Numbered from the stretch's first letter, positions 36,691 to 45,537 are shown. The stretch is DNA of 64,000 bases from Bacillus sp. THAF10 (GCF_009363695.1 NZ_CP045403.1:3080001-3144000), one strand, 5' to 3'. Notes: generated by a model not told the origin, from the sequence alone. A program made the numbers and translations.

Positions 36691-36899
36691 GAACAAAAGC
36701 GCAATGCGCCCGCTTTGCGACGTACAAACTTTGTCTAGTTGCAGCGGCTGAACGAGCCGCTTCACTTTTCGTGGCACTGAGCCGTATGAGATAAAGAAAA
36801 CACGAAGAGCGGAAGCTTTTTCGTGTTGCCTTATCGTAAGGAGGCGAGGGAAGTTTGCTAGTCGCTGGCGCATGGAGCTGGACGCTGCTACTTTTGTTC
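36691..36899. mobile_element. second type of inverted-end repeat, 209 bp
   Basis: Exact 9-bp inverted ends GAACAAAAG and CTTTTGTTC, with CAAA on both outer flanks. Inside are further inverted blocks: GCGCATGG-type near the right end mirrors CGCAATGCGCC at the left, and ACACGAAGAGC(G)GAAGCTTTTTCGTGT forms a long hairpin near 36802. Short open frames across it are not credible genes. It occupies most of the 413-bp gap upstream of the prolyl hydroxylase gene. Confidence 0.7.
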
Positions 36900-36942
36900 C
36901 AAATATCCACAGACATTTTTTTATAATTTCCTAATCAACTAG

Positions 36943-36982
36943 AAAAACACAGTGCTACTTTTTAAGTAAACACTGTGTTTCA
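36943..36982 (-). terminator. terminator after the yttB-like MFS gene
   Basis: AAACACAGTG pairs with CACTGTGTTT, adjacent to the stop codon at 36985, with T-rich sequence downstream on the minus strand. Confidence 0.8.
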
Positions 36983-36984
36983 TC

Positions 36985-38193
36985 TCAAGAGGCGCTTTTG
37001 GATAATGAGTGGACGGCCTCAGGTGTTTTCTTTAATTTTCGGTCGTATATCGATGTAGTGAAAATCGCCACTAGCACTAAGGCCATTAACACCCCAAACA
37101 GCATTTCCATGCCATAAAAATCTACAAGCAAACCACCCATTAACGGACCAAGCATCCGTCCGCCTGTAGCGGTGGAGTTAACAATTCCTTGATAAAACCC
37201 CTCCCGCCCTTTAGGTGCGAGCTCATTGGCAACGGTTGGGACAGCTGGCCAAACAAACATTTCCCCAATTGTCATGATAATCATTGCTACAACAAAGGCT
37301 GTGTATTGCTCTGCTATGCCAACTAAGGCAAAAGATAAAATAAAAATGACAAGTCCCACGATGATCTGGGTTTTTAAAGTTTTTGTATATTTTTTTACGA
37401 TAAAAGAGATCAACGGTTGGGTCAAAACAATCAGCGCCCCGTTTATGGTCCAGAGAATACTGTATTGTGTAAGTGGTATTCCTAGTGCCTTCGTGTGAGT
37501 CGCAATTGTTGTCTGCCATTGAACGTAGCCCATCCAACAGAGCAGGTACCCAATGCAAATCGTTAAAAGTGCGTAAAGTTTTGTATGATCTTTTATTTTT
37601 TTCTGTTGATCGAGGACAGAAGTTTGAACAGCAGGATTTGCCTGTATGCTCTTATACCCAAACATGGCAATTAGGAAAAATATCGCATAAGTAACGGTGT
37701 TAGCGATAAATATGTAGTCAAAGCGAATATTTGCTACAAGTCCGCCAAGTGCCGCTCCAATTGCCACACCAAGATTTTGCGAAACGTACATTGAATTAAA
37801 CGCTTTGCGGCCACCTTCCTTCCAAACAGAGCCTGCCATCGCGTACATAGAAGGAAAAACAATCCCTGACCCAAAACCGATGATAGCGAGAAAAACCACA
37901 AAGAACGGCCATGAGTGGTTGATGGTCATACCAATAAGCGCTGTGATGGTAATGGAGATTCCTATTAATATCGATTTGTAGCCTCCTATTTTGTCAAACA
38001 AGACACCACCAATTAGGTTTCCAATCACGCTTGCCCCCGCATTCAGCATAAGCACAAGCCCTGCTACAGAAAGGGATTTCCCGAGAATATTGTGTATATA
38101 AATGGTATTTAACGGCCATAAAAAAGAGGCCCCTGTAACGTTAATTGCCATGCCAATAACCAATAACCACAGAGACCGGGGCATTTTCAACAT
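36985..38193 (-). CDS. MFS transporter, YttB-like
   Basis: The 402-residue protein has about 12 transmembrane segments and the MFS A motif GGVLFDKIGGYKS near residue 62. N-terminal MPRSLWLLVIGMAINVTGAS and the drug-exporter-like GFGSGIVFPSMYAM near 106 place it with YttB/YitG-type multidrug or metabolite exporters. Position between ytwF-leuS and ytzC is consistent with yttB of B. subtilis, but the name is tentative. AAGGAGGGC precedes the start. Confidence 0.8.
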   Translation of the reverse strand: MLKMPRSLWLLVIGMAINVTGASFLWPLNTIYIHNILGKSLSVAGLVLMLNAGASVIGNLIGGVLFDKIGGYKSILIGISITITALIGMTINHSWPFFVVFLAIIGFGSGIVFPSMYAMAGSVWKEGGRKAFNSMYVSQNLGVAIGAALGGLVANIRFDYIFIANTVTYAIFFLIAMFGYKSIQANPAVQTSVLDQQKKIKDHTKLYALLTICIGYLLCWMGYVQWQTTIATHTKALGIPLTQYSILWTINGALIVLTQPLISFIVKKYTKTLKTQIIVGLVIFILSFALVGIAEQYTAFVVAMIIMTIGEMFVWPAVPTVANELAPKGREGFYQGIVNSTATGGRMLGPLMGGLLVDFYGMEMLFGVLMALVLVAIFTTSIYDRKLKKTPEAVHSLSKSAS

Positions 38194-38322
38194 GAGGATG
38201 CCCTCCTTACTATTATTTCGAAACCCAAAGTAATTGTAAGGCCTTTTTATAGCTGTTTCAATAAAAATATTTCGGTGGAAGGAAATGTAATATTTCTGAT
38301 TATTTTAGCAAATTTACCTTCA

Positions 38323-38352
38323 AAATAAAGAGCAGCTCAAATGGCTGCCTCC
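38323..38352 (-). terminator. terminator after the 53-residue gene
   Basis: On the minus strand GAGGCAGC pairs imperfectly with GCTGCTC, followed by TTTATTTT. Confidence 0.65.
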
Positions 38353-38360
38353 ACTTTTGG

Positions 38361-38522
38361 CTATTCATTTTCACTGCGATTTTTTGAACGAACTGGTTGA
38401 GCTTTTTTTAAGTTTTTCTTTTTTACTTCCTGTACGGGATTATATTCTGCGCCCATCTCTACTGTATTTTCTGCATTTCTTGTTTTTTGCTCAGGATTGT
38501 TTTGTTTGGATCGCTTTTTCAT
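38361..38522 (-). CDS. 53-residue basic hydrophilic protein
   Basis: A small gene with an excellent ribosome site (AAAAGGAG, 9 nt before ATG). The product starts MKKRSKQNNPEQKTRNAENT and continues with MGAEYNPVQEVKKKNLKKAQ; it is very rich in Lys, Asn and Gln with no hydrophobic core. It resembles minor small acid-soluble spore proteins in composition, but I cannot name a family. It is 15 bp downstream of ytzC on the same strand. Confidence 0.65.
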   Translation of the reverse strand: MKKRSKQNNPEQKTRNAENTVEMGAEYNPVQEVKKKNLKKAQPVRSKNRSENE

Positions 38523-38537
38523 GAAAATAAACTCCTT

Positions 38538-38801
38538 TTATTGTCGTAGTAGTGTCATGTCATTTTGAAGACTTTGCAGTTGCAAGCGCATGCGATTTAG
38601 CTGCTCACGCTGTTGAGCATTACAGCTTTGGGAAAGGTGCATTAAGTCATTATAAGTTGCTTCGATTTGTTCTTGAGCTTGTGTGAATTCTGTCCCATTG
38701 TAGTGTTCTAATTGCTGTGCCTCTCTGTATTGAGCATGTGCTGTTCTTAACGTATCCTCACACTGCTGGATAAATTGTTCGACTGAATCTCTTGTTGCCA
38801 T
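38538..38801 (-). CDS. ytzC: YtzC family protein
   Basis: The 87-residue, Gln-rich helical protein (MATRDSVEQFIQQCEDTLRT at the start, LNRMRLQLQSLQNDMTLLRQ at the end) matches the DUF2524/YtzC family in length and context next to ytqA. The ATG at 38801 has GGGGTG upstream; a GTG three codons earlier overlaps that site. It probably forms a coiled coil. Function unknown. The gene is divergent from ytqA. Confidence 0.82.
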   Translation of the reverse strand: MATRDSVEQFIQQCEDTLRTAHAQYREAQQLEHYNGTEFTQAQEQIEATYNDLMHLSQSCNAQQREQLNRMRLQLQSLQNDMTLLRQ

Positions 38802-38943
38802 AGTTTTCACCCCGCAAATTTTCTTGTATCGCTATTATTTTGTACAATTTTTTACGCTACATGCGAAAAATATAGATGCCATTGTAGTAGGTCAATCCAT
38901 CATGATAAAATTATTTGTCAGTGCAAAAAGAGGAGGAACAAGG

Positions 38944-39918
38944 ATGACGCATCCAACCAAACACAATCCGTTCCCATATTCCGTTGAGGATAAACGATAT
39001 CATACATGGAACTATCATTTACGAAACCATTTTGGACATAAAGTATTTAAAGTAGCCCTTGATGGGGGCTTTGACTGCCCGAATCGTGACGGCACCGTTG
39101 CCCATGGTGGCTGTACGTTTTGCAGTGCAGCAGGATCTGGTGATTTTGCTGGGAACAGAGCAGACGATCTTCTAACCCAATTCCATGAAATAAAAACAAA
39201 GATGCATCATAAGTGGAAAGATGGCAAATACATGGCTTATTTCCAAGCCTTTACGAATACACATGCGCCTGTTAGTGAGCTGCGGGAAAAGTATGAAACC
39301 GTGCTGAACCAAGAAGGAGTGGTAGGACTCTCCATTGGAACACGCCCTGATTGCCTGCCGGATGATGTGGTGCAGTACTTGGCAGAACTAAATGAACGCA
39401 CCTATTTATGGGTGGAGCTTGGTTTACAAACGGTGCACGAACGTACCGCTCTTCTCATTAATCGTGCCCATGATTTTGATACTTATGTGGAGGGCGTGAA
39501 CAAGCTGCGCAAGCATGGAATTCGGGTGTGTTCCCATATTATTGATGGGCTTCCTTTGGAGAATTACGATATGATGATGGATACTGCCAAAGCGGTTGCC
39601 AAGCTTGATGTACAGGGAATAAAAATTCATCTGTTGCATCTATTGAAAGGAACACCAATGGTAAAGCAATATGAAAAAGGGATGCTCGAGTTTTTAGGGT
39701 TTGAAGAATACGTAAACCTTGTTTGTGACCAATTAGAAATCTTACCACCTGAAATGATAGTCCATCGCATAACCGGCGATGGTCCAATCGATATTATGAT
39801 CGGCCCGATGTGGAGTGTGGATAAATGGTCGGTGCTAAACGCGATTGATGCGGAGCTGAAAAGGCGTGATAGCTGGCAGGGGAAATTTTACAGTGCTACT
39901 GGTGGTGTCTTAAAGTGA
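38944..39918 (+). CDS. ytqA: radical SAM protein YtqA (TIGR01212 family)
   Basis: A 324-residue radical SAM enzyme. The iron-sulfur motif is DCPNRDGTVAHGGCTFC, with the CxxC pair in GGCTFC, near residue 42. Later features are GLSIGTRPDC near 127 and VELGLQT near 157. Family role is unestablished; recent family members modify RNA or are paired with a methyltransferase, which fits the overlapping ytqB. I set the start at 38944 with AGAGGAGG upstream, discarding an upstream in-frame ATG at 38824 that adds 40 unrelated residues. Confidence 0.9.
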   Translation: MTHPTKHNPFPYSVEDKRYHTWNYHLRNHFGHKVFKVALDGGFDCPNRDGTVAHGGCTFCSAAGSGDFAGNRADDLLTQFHEIKTKMHHKWKDGKYMAYFQAFTNTHAPVSELREKYETVLNQEGVVGLSIGTRPDCLPDDVVQYLAELNERTYLWVELGLQTVHERTALLINRAHDFDTYVEGVNKLRKHGIRVCSHIIDGLPLENYDMMMDTAKAVAKLDVQGIKIHLLHLLKGTPMVKQYEKGMLEFLGFEEYVNLVCDQLEILPPEMIVHRITGDGPIDIMIGPMWSVDKWSVLNAIDAELKRRDSWQGKFYSATGGVLK

Positions 39919-40487
39919 AATTAGAGCGAGTACTTCCTTATAGTAAAAAGATTTTGGGTTTAGCTGTTTCAGAAGGAGATATTGCTGTCGACTGTACAGC
40001 TGGTAATGGACATGACACGCTTTATCTTGCTGAGCTTGTTGGTTCTAGCGGTCAAGTGTATGCGTTTGATATCCAGGAGGAGGCCATTTCTAGCACCGCT
40101 TCCCTTTTGGACGAGCACCACCTCTTAGAGCGTGCCAGCTTACACCACACTGGTCATCAGCATGTATTAGATATCATACCTGCTGAAAAGCATGCGCTCA
40201 TTCGAGGTGCCGTGTTTAATCTTGGGTATCTTCCTGGTGGAGATAAGGAAATTGTAACAGTCCCATCAAGCACTATTGAGGCAATCGACAAGCTTTTATC
40301 TGTGATGAAAAAAGAAGGTGTGATTGTGATTGTGGTGTATCATGGTCATCCTGAAGGTGCAATAGAGCGAGATGCGCTGCTTGAGTATGTTTGTGGTTTG
40401 GACCAAAAGCGGGCCCACGTTCTTCAGTACCGTTTTATGAATCAGGTCAACAATCCGCCGTTTATTATTGCGATTGAGAAGAAGTAA
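39915..40487 (+). CDS. ytqB: class I SAM-dependent methyltransferase YtqB
   Basis: The 190-residue protein shows the SAM loop VDCTAGNGHDTLYLAE near residue 26 and the family segment FNLGYLPGGDKEI near 102. It belongs to the rRNA-methylase-annotated YtqB family whose substrate is not settled. It starts with GTG overlapping the ytqA stop by 4 bp, so the two are translationally coupled and likely work together. Confidence 0.88.
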   Translation: MKLERVLPYSKKILGLAVSEGDIAVDCTAGNGHDTLYLAELVGSSGQVYAFDIQEEAISSTASLLDEHHLLERASLHHTGHQHVLDIIPAEKHALIRGAVFNLGYLPGGDKEIVTVPSSTIEAIDKLLSVMKKEGVIVIVVYHGHPEGAIERDALLEYVCGLDQKRAHVLQYRFMNQVNNPPFIIAIEKK

Positions 40488-40497
40488 GGTGGTGTTG

Positions 40498-40544
40498 ATC
40501 CCCTGTGAGTCACGCTGATGCTTGGTTGGCGGGGGATTTTTATT
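40498..40544 (+). terminator. terminator after ytqB
   Basis: ATCCCC pairs with GGGGAT with a long, partly paired loop, then TTTTTATT. Confidence 0.65.
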
Positions 40545-40571
40545 GTGGTGGATACTTGGGAACGCGTTCTT

Positions 40572-40732
40572 GCGAAATTTGCTGAAAATTGTCGAATGGC
40601 CTTTATCTTGCCTCAAATGGACAAATAAATTAAAAAGTGGATTAATTAATTCTAAAGTCGCTTAATTATCGAAAAGTTGGATTAATTATTCAAAAAGTGG
40701 ATTAATTATTCAAAAAGTGGATTAATTATCCT
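40572..40732 (+). repeat. phased-word array 2 with leader (GGATTAATTA, 20-bp period)
   Basis: Words begin at 40619, 40639, 40659, 40679, 40699 and 40719, exactly 20 bp apart: GGACAAATAA, then GGATTAATTA and one CGCTTAATTA variant. The preceding leader has GCGAAATTTGC (40572) and GTCGAATGGCCTTTAT (40591), shared with array 4. It follows the ytqB terminator on the same strand and fills the gap to ytpB. Confidence 0.85.
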
Positions 40733-40770
40733 CCCACGCCTTCCCCATTCACCTAAATTACCTCCTCCCA

Positions 40771-40802
40771 TAAAAAAAGAGAGCCAAAAATCGGCTCTCC
40801 CC
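40771..40802 (-). terminator. terminator after ytpB
   Basis: On the minus strand GAGAGCC pairs with GGCTCTC around GATTTTT and is followed by TTTTTTT, about 110 bp past the ytpB stop. Confidence 0.8.
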
Positions 40803-40908
40803 CACTAAAATTGACTTCTAGAATTCATAATATCTCTTCCACCCCAAAACCTAGCGTGTAATTTTCAGCCAAACCCACAAAACACACAGTCGGCCACCAT
40901 CATTCTCC

Positions 40909-41985
40909 TTACATTACACCCCGCCAGTCCTGAAACCGTCGATATGCCTTTCCGTTCACATAAAAGAAATATGCCGTTCCACCACTAGCCTTAATGATGC
41001 TCTTTGCCATAGACGAAGTATCCTTACAATCACTCACTTTTCGATCTGAGAGATACACGCCGAGTAAGCCTCTGTTAATCAGGCGGTGAAACTTTTCAAA
41101 AGGCAACCCTGCTGTATGAACATCTGCCTGTTCCATAAAGTGCTTTAAGCGATCCAGTAACTCCTGTTCATTTTCATAATAGGTACAAAAATTTAGGTCC
41201 CCACCCTCAAGATCCTCTTCCTGGTCAATAAAATAATCCAGCAGAATATGAAGGCCTTGGATATAGGGAAAATACCCACTCACAATTTTTTCCGCGTGCT
41301 CTGCTGAAAATGTTTCCCTGTACCCTTGTGACACCAAACAGAAAATTCCGAGCGTGGACCCTGAGCAGGCCGAAAACTCATGCCACTTCATTGGTGGAAG
41401 GTCTGCTTGATAATCCGAAAACCATTTCTCAAGGCGCGGCACCCGCTCCTCAACGGCCACATGCTTATGTACTTGTAGATCACAATAGTACCTTGCCAGC
41501 TTTAACAGATGTGGAGCAATTATTGAATAGCTCCCCAGTTCCCCCAACACACGCTGACACGTAGACACCAAATCAGAAAGATATCCAGCGTCCTCCTGCT
41601 CCTCCCGATAACGATAATAATCACGTAAAGGGTTTCCGACAGTTAACGCATCTAGCATTGATTCATGTAAGGCCGTAAAATCGTCTGGACAAAGGGACGT
41701 ACTGCGATCGCACAAATTATCGAGATAATCACTGATGGTCTGATAGGTAACAATAAATTTCACGGCACTCTTGAAATCAGCTCCTGCCAATAACGAAAGA
41801 ATTCCCCCACCTTCACAATGAAAGGCTTTACTTTCGATGCTAGCAAGCGCTTGGTTTCGAAGCTCCCTATCTGGAATTTCTTCTGCCCGCCTCTTCCAAT
41901 AGTCCAACTCCTCATAAACAACAGGGAACACATCGCGGTACACCCTCTTCATTAACGAAAAAGGGTGAGTGGGTACTTTCACCAT
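40909..41985 (-). CDS. ytpB: tetraprenyl-beta-curcumene synthase YtpB
   Basis: A 358-residue, helix-rich terpene synthase-like protein. In B. subtilis YtpB cyclises heptaprenyl diphosphate to tetraprenyl-beta-curcumene, a step to spore sesquarterpenes. Acidic segments that could bind magnesium-diphosphate are SDYLDNLCDRST near residue 85 and DYFIDQEEDLEGGD near 250. The start overlaps the ytpA stop (TAATG), so they form one operon. Confidence 0.88.
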   Translation of the reverse strand: MVKVPTHPFSLMKRVYRDVFPVVYEELDYWKRRAEEIPDRELRNQALASIESKAFHCEGGGILSLLAGADFKSAVKFIVTYQTISDYLDNLCDRSTSLCPDDFTALHESMLDALTVGNPLRDYYRYREEQEDAGYLSDLVSTCQRVLGELGSYSIIAPHLLKLARYYCDLQVHKHVAVEERVPRLEKWFSDYQADLPPMKWHEFSACSGSTLGIFCLVSQGYRETFSAEHAEKIVSGYFPYIQGLHILLDYFIDQEEDLEGGDLNFCTYYENEQELLDRLKHFMEQADVHTAGLPFEKFHRLINRGLLGVYLSDRKVSDCKDTSSMAKSIIKASGGTAYFFYVNGKAYRRFQDWRGVM

Positions 41986-42776
41986 TAATCACTTCCTTCA
42001 ATTTGTAGGTTCACAAACGCTTTGGCGTACCGGAAAACCCGGTCCCGCTCTGGTTCATTAAAGATTTCGTGATAAAGTCCTTCCCATTCTTTATAGTTTT
42101 TTTCTTTTACTCCGAGGGAATTAAACCATGTCTCAGAAGCAAATTTATCTACAATCAAATCGTCCCCTGCCTGCATCATTAGAACTGGTATATCTGGAAA
42201 TTTGTCAATTCCGGTAAAAGCCAGGTTCATGGATTGGACAAGCTCTCGGTACCAACGAACAGAAACTTTAGTTATATATAAAGCATCTCCAGAAGCAACC
42301 TTTCTTACTTCTTCATTTCTTGTTGCTTTATCAATTGTCAGACCTGTTTCAAATTTTATTTTCGGCAAAATAAAATTCAGCCCTTTTGAGAGAACATCCA
42401 ATCCTTTTGTAGGATGGTGAAGCAGCTTCAAGCATGGAGAAGACAAAATAACTCCCTCTACCAACAATGGACTTTTTTCCTGAAGGGTTCTAATTACGGC
42501 AAGTCCACCCATACTATGTCCAAAAATAAAGACAGGCGGCTTTAGAAGATAGGCCTCTTTGATCCATTTTTCCACTTCTTCTATATATTCATCAAAGTTA
42601 TCAATATGTCCTCTTCTACGAGTGGAAAGTCCTTGCCCTGGCAAATCCCCCATGATGACACTAAATCCATTTTTCTTCCACTGATCCATCAACCACGTAT
42701 ACCTGCCATGATGCTCTTGTGCGCCATGGACAATCACAATGGTACCTTTTGGATTTTCCGCCTCCCATTTCCACAT
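41985..42776 (-). CDS. ytpA: alpha/beta hydrolase YtpA (lysophospholipase family)
   Basis: A 263-residue hydrolase with nucleophile elbow FGHSMGG near residue 88, an Asp in AGDDLIVD near 203 and the catalytic His in GLYHEIFNEPER near 233. YtpA of B. subtilis makes the phospholipid antibiotic bacilysocin. The 1-bp stop/start overlap with ytpB indicates coupling. It is divergent from ytoA. AGGGAGTG precedes the ATG. Confidence 0.88.
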   Translation of the reverse strand: MWKWEAENPKGTIVIVHGAQEHHGRYTWLMDQWKKNGFSVIMGDLPGQGLSTRRRGHIDNFDEYIEEVEKWIKEAYLLKPPVFIFGHSMGGLAVIRTLQEKSPLLVEGVILSSPCLKLLHHPTKGLDVLSKGLNFILPKIKFETGLTIDKATRNEEVRKVASGDALYITKVSVRWYRELVQSMNLAFTGIDKFPDIPVLMMQAGDDLIVDKFASETWFNSLGVKEKNYKEWEGLYHEIFNEPERDRVFRYAKAFVNLQIEGSD

Positions 42777-42857
42777 TTCCTAACACTCCCTTAAAAATAT
42801 ATTGCTTTCTGATATAATAAAATATATCCATTATCTCTTACAAGCTGGAGGAACTCA

Positions 42858-43376
42858 ATGTATAAAATATACCCATATCTTGAAAAAACACCACAAATTG
42901 ATGAAACTGTTTATCTAGCAGACTTCTCCGTAGTCACCGGTGATGTAACGATAGGTAAAGAGAGCAGCATCTGGTTTCATACTGTCATTCGCGGGGATGT
43001 TGCACCAACCATCATTGGTGACCGAGTGAATATCCAAGATCAATCTCTGCTTCACCAAAGTCCTAACAACCCCATGATTATTGAAGATGATGTCACAGTT
43101 GGACATCAATGTACCTTACATAGTGCGATTGTTCGAAAAAACGCCTTGATTGGCATGGGATCGATCATTTTAGATGGTGCCGAAATCGGAGAAGGAGCGT
43201 TTATTGGAGCGGGAAGCCTCGTTCCTCCCGGGAAAAAAATCCCTGCTAACTCTCTAGCCTTTGGCCGCCCTGCTAAAGTGGTAAGGGAACTAACAGAGGA
43301 AGATAAGTTAGATATGGCCAGAATAAGAAGAGAGTACGTCGAAAAAGGGCAATTTTATAAATCAGTCCAAAAATAA
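42858..43376 (+). CDS. ytoA: gamma carbonic anhydrase-like hexapeptide protein YtoA
   Basis: A 172-residue left-handed beta-helix protein. Hexapeptide repeats run through residues about 20-125, and three zinc-type histidines are in LLHQS, VGHQCTLHS near residues 65-90. It belongs to the YrdA/YtoA branch of gamma carbonic anhydrases; activity has not been shown for all. It lies divergent from ytpAB as in B. subtilis, and has a strong terminator after it. Confidence 0.88.
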   Translation: MYKIYPYLEKTPQIDETVYLADFSVVTGDVTIGKESSIWFHTVIRGDVAPTIIGDRVNIQDQSLLHQSPNNPMIIEDDVTVGHQCTLHSAIVRKNALIGMGSIILDGAEIGEGAFIGAGSLVPPGKKIPANSLAFGRPAKVVRELTEEDKLDMARIRREYVEKGQFYKSVQK

Positions 43377-43385
43377 AATTCCACC

Positions 43386-43421
43386 ACACACCACCTTATT
43401 CACAGGTGGTGTGTTTTATTT
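43386..43421 (+). terminator. terminator after ytoA
   Basis: ACACACCACC pairs with GGTGGTGTGT around 9 nt, followed by TTTATTTTT. Confidence 0.85.
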
Positions 43422-43544
43422 TTAATAGTTTGTAAATTTTTACTGATAAAACAAATTATTTTTTACACGGACTTAGCACTTCCTAAATATTTGCCTTTTA
43501 CAATAGGAAGTAGAATTTAATCTAGCTATAAAGGAGTCCTAAAC

Positions 43545-44081
43545 ATGGCCAAATTACTAGCTAATTTCTACGAATTGGAATGTCATCTGTTTCGAAGTGT
43601 GAACAAGCACTTTGAAAGAAAATATGTAAACATGTTTTTCCGAAACATTACCCATGTAGGAGGCGCAACGTCTACAATTAGTATTCTTGTGCTACTCATT
43701 CTCTTTAGTACTTACTCGCTCAAGCTTACTGCTATCGCTGCAGGTATATCCTTGGCGCTAAGTCACATTCCAGTAGCCATTGCCAAAAAGCTTTATCCAA
43801 GGAGACGTCCGTACCTTGCACTCCAAGAAATAAAAGTTGCTGCCAATCCGTTAAAGGATCACTCTTTTCCATCAGGTCATACAACGGCTATTTTTTCAAG
43901 CATCATTCCGTTCATCCTTTTCATGCCGGCTCTGACGCTGTTCTTCCTTCCACTTGCCATTTGCGTTGGAGTTTCAAGAATATACCTTGGTCTTCATTAT
44001 CCATCAGATGTGGCTGTTGGCATGATACTCGGCAGTAGTGTCGGGGTTCTATCTTATCATCTTGTTCACCTATTCGGATAA
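43545..44081 (+). CDS. PAP2 family phosphatase
   Basis: The 178-residue membrane phosphatase has all three PAP2 motifs: KKLYPRRRPYL near residue 84, PSGHTTA near 108 and SRIYLGLHYPSD near 145, amid about five hydrophobic segments. Such proteins dephosphorylate undecaprenyl pyrophosphate or phosphatidate-type lipids at the outer face. It is 18 bp ahead of a glycosyltransferase gene, so the pair may act on a lipid carrier or glycolipid. AAAGGAG precedes the start. Confidence 0.88.
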   Translation: MAKLLANFYELECHLFRSVNKHFERKYVNMFFRNITHVGGATSTISILVLLILFSTYSLKLTAIAAGISLALSHIPVAIAKKLYPRRRPYLALQEIKVAANPLKDHSFPSGHTTAIFSSIIPFILFMPALTLFFLPLAICVGVSRIYLGLHYPSDVAVGMILGSSVGVLSYHLVHLFG

Positions 44082-44099
44082 AAATATTGGAGGGATACG

Positions 44100-45242
44100 A
44101 TGAAAATTGCTATTTTTACAGACACATTTACCCCTGAAGTAAACGGAGTCGCAAAAACCTTAAAAAGATTTACTACCTATCTGGATAGTAAAGGCATTGA
44201 ATACCGAGTGTTTGCTCCAGAAAGCCCTAGTAAGGATTTATTTTCAAGTCAGGTCCACCGATTTGCTAGTTTACCGTTTTTCTTATACCCAGAATGTCGA
44301 CTTGCTATACCAAACATGCTCTCTGTCAAAACAGAGCTACTGAAATTTCAACCTGATCTCATCCATGTTGCCACCCCCTTTAATATCGGACTTTGCGGAT
44401 TACACTATGCAAAAAAACTCAACATTCCGGTAGTGGGTTCCTATCATACCGATTTTGACAAATACCTCGACTACTATGACCTTCCATTTCTCACGAAGGT
44501 ATTATGGAGCTATATGCGCTGGTTTCATCGACCACTTCGGAAGATTTTTGTTCCATCTACCTCTACACAGGATCACCTTAGAAAACATGGCTTTACCAAT
44601 ACTTCTATCTGGCCAAGAGGAGTGGACTGCTCCATTTTTCAACCTACCCATTCATCCAATCATTTGAAAAACAAATATCATATTAAGGAAAAATATGTGC
44701 TCTCCTATGTTGGTAGGCTTGCACCTGAAAAGGACATTGCACTTTTGCCTGAAATTCAAGCAGCACTACCTGCCTCCATTCGTCATGATGTTCACTGGCT
44801 ACTCGTTGGGGACGGTCCATTAAAACAGGAGCTTCACAAAAAAGCTCCTCCGAACATCACTTTTGCAGGCTTTCAATCTGGGGATGGCCTTTCAGAAATT
44901 TATGCGGGTTCGGACCTATTCGTTTTCCCTTCAGCTACCGAAACCTTTGGAAATGTGGTGCTAGAATCTTTAGCATCAGGTACCCCGGTAGTCGGTGCAG
45001 ATGCTGGGGGAGTAAGAACAATCATTCAACAAGGAGTAACAGGGCATCTTTGTAAACCAAAAGACGTATCATCCTTTGCCGCTGCCATTCATAGTCTTCT
45101 AAGTGATCATGAAAAACGTGATCAAATGAGTATTGCCGGTAGACAGTATGCTTTAGAGCAATCCTGGGACGCAATTTTTGAAAAGTTATTGAAGGACTAC
45201 GAATCAGCACTGATGGAAGAAAAACTTCAAGGTCTTGCCTAA
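44100..45242 (+). CDS. GT4 family glycosyltransferase
   Basis: A 380-residue GT-B enzyme. The N-terminal domain starts MKIAIFTDTFTPEVNGVAKT, the acceptor side typical of lipid-linked alpha-mannosyl/glucosyl transferases; the C-terminal domain holds the nucleotide-sugar site SYVGRLAPEKD near 200 and PSATETFGNVVLESLASGTP near 280 with the conserved E-x7-E. It probably glycosylates a membrane lipid; the sugar and acceptor cannot be read from sequence. It is coupled to the PAP2 gene. Confidence 0.85.
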   Translation: MKIAIFTDTFTPEVNGVAKTLKRFTTYLDSKGIEYRVFAPESPSKDLFSSQVHRFASLPFFLYPECRLAIPNMLSVKTELLKFQPDLIHVATPFNIGLCGLHYAKKLNIPVVGSYHTDFDKYLDYYDLPFLTKVLWSYMRWFHRPLRKIFVPSTSTQDHLRKHGFTNTSIWPRGVDCSIFQPTHSSNHLKNKYHIKEKYVLSYVGRLAPEKDIALLPEIQAALPASIRHDVHWLLVGDGPLKQELHKKAPPNITFAGFQSGDGLSEIYAGSDLFVFPSATETFGNVVLESLASGTPVVGADAGGVRTIIQQGVTGHLCKPKDVSSFAAAIHSLLSDHEKRDQMSIAGRQYALEQSWDAIFEKLLKDYESALMEEKLQGLA

Positions 45243-45333
45243 GGTATACCTACAAATTTTTAAAAATTTGCAACTTACAAAGAAAGCATTATATAATAGA
45301 AGCATCTTACATGTTCGAAAGGAGGGAAAAAAG

Positions 45334-45465
45334 ATGTTACTATCTGTTCGTGCTTGCACACAATACATGGCATACCTGCATATTTGTCGTGCGCAAATTC
45401 ATGATTCAGCTGCTAACGGGACGGGTCTGTCCATTTTTAAGCAGCTGAATAGGAATAACAGATAG
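45334..45465 (+). CDS. 43-residue leader peptide of the ABC-F gene
   Basis: The ORF has an ideal ribosome site (AAAGGAGG, 7 nt before ATG) and reads MLLSVRACTQYMAYLHICRA, then QIHDSAANGTG and SIFKQLNRNNR. It is not conserved-looking as a protein. Its RNA folds on itself: ACTATCTGTT (45339) with AACAGATAGT (45457), and ATTCAGCTGCT (45404) with AGCAGCTGAAT (45440). With the terminator that follows, this is the layout of ribosome-mediated attenuation used by antibiotic-induced ABC-F and Erm genes. Confidence 0.75.
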   Translation: MLLSVRACTQYMAYLHICRAQIHDSAANGTGLSIFKQLNRNNR

Positions 45466-45494
45466 TAAGAGATCTTTCACCCCTCTAAGCATAT

Positions 45495-45537
45495 AAACCA
45501 TGGGAAAGAAGTCTTCTTCTTACTCATGGTTTTTTTG
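45495..45537 (+). terminator. attenuator before the ABC-F gene
   Basis: AAACCATG pairs with CATGGTTT, with an inner GAAG/CTTC pairing, followed by TTTTTTT. It lies between the leader peptide stop and the ABC-F start. Confidence 0.82.

Noticed and set aside
36623..36916. Two overlapping small ORFs in the 36.7-kb element
   Set aside because: They follow the inverted-end repeat, lack ribosome sites and resemble no protein.
40572..40732. CRISPR array
   Set aside because: Leader plus regular repeats looks superficially CRISPR-like, but words are 7-10 bp, the unit is 20 bp, spacers are nearly identical, and no cas gene is present. The same applies to the arrays at 51200 and 59695.
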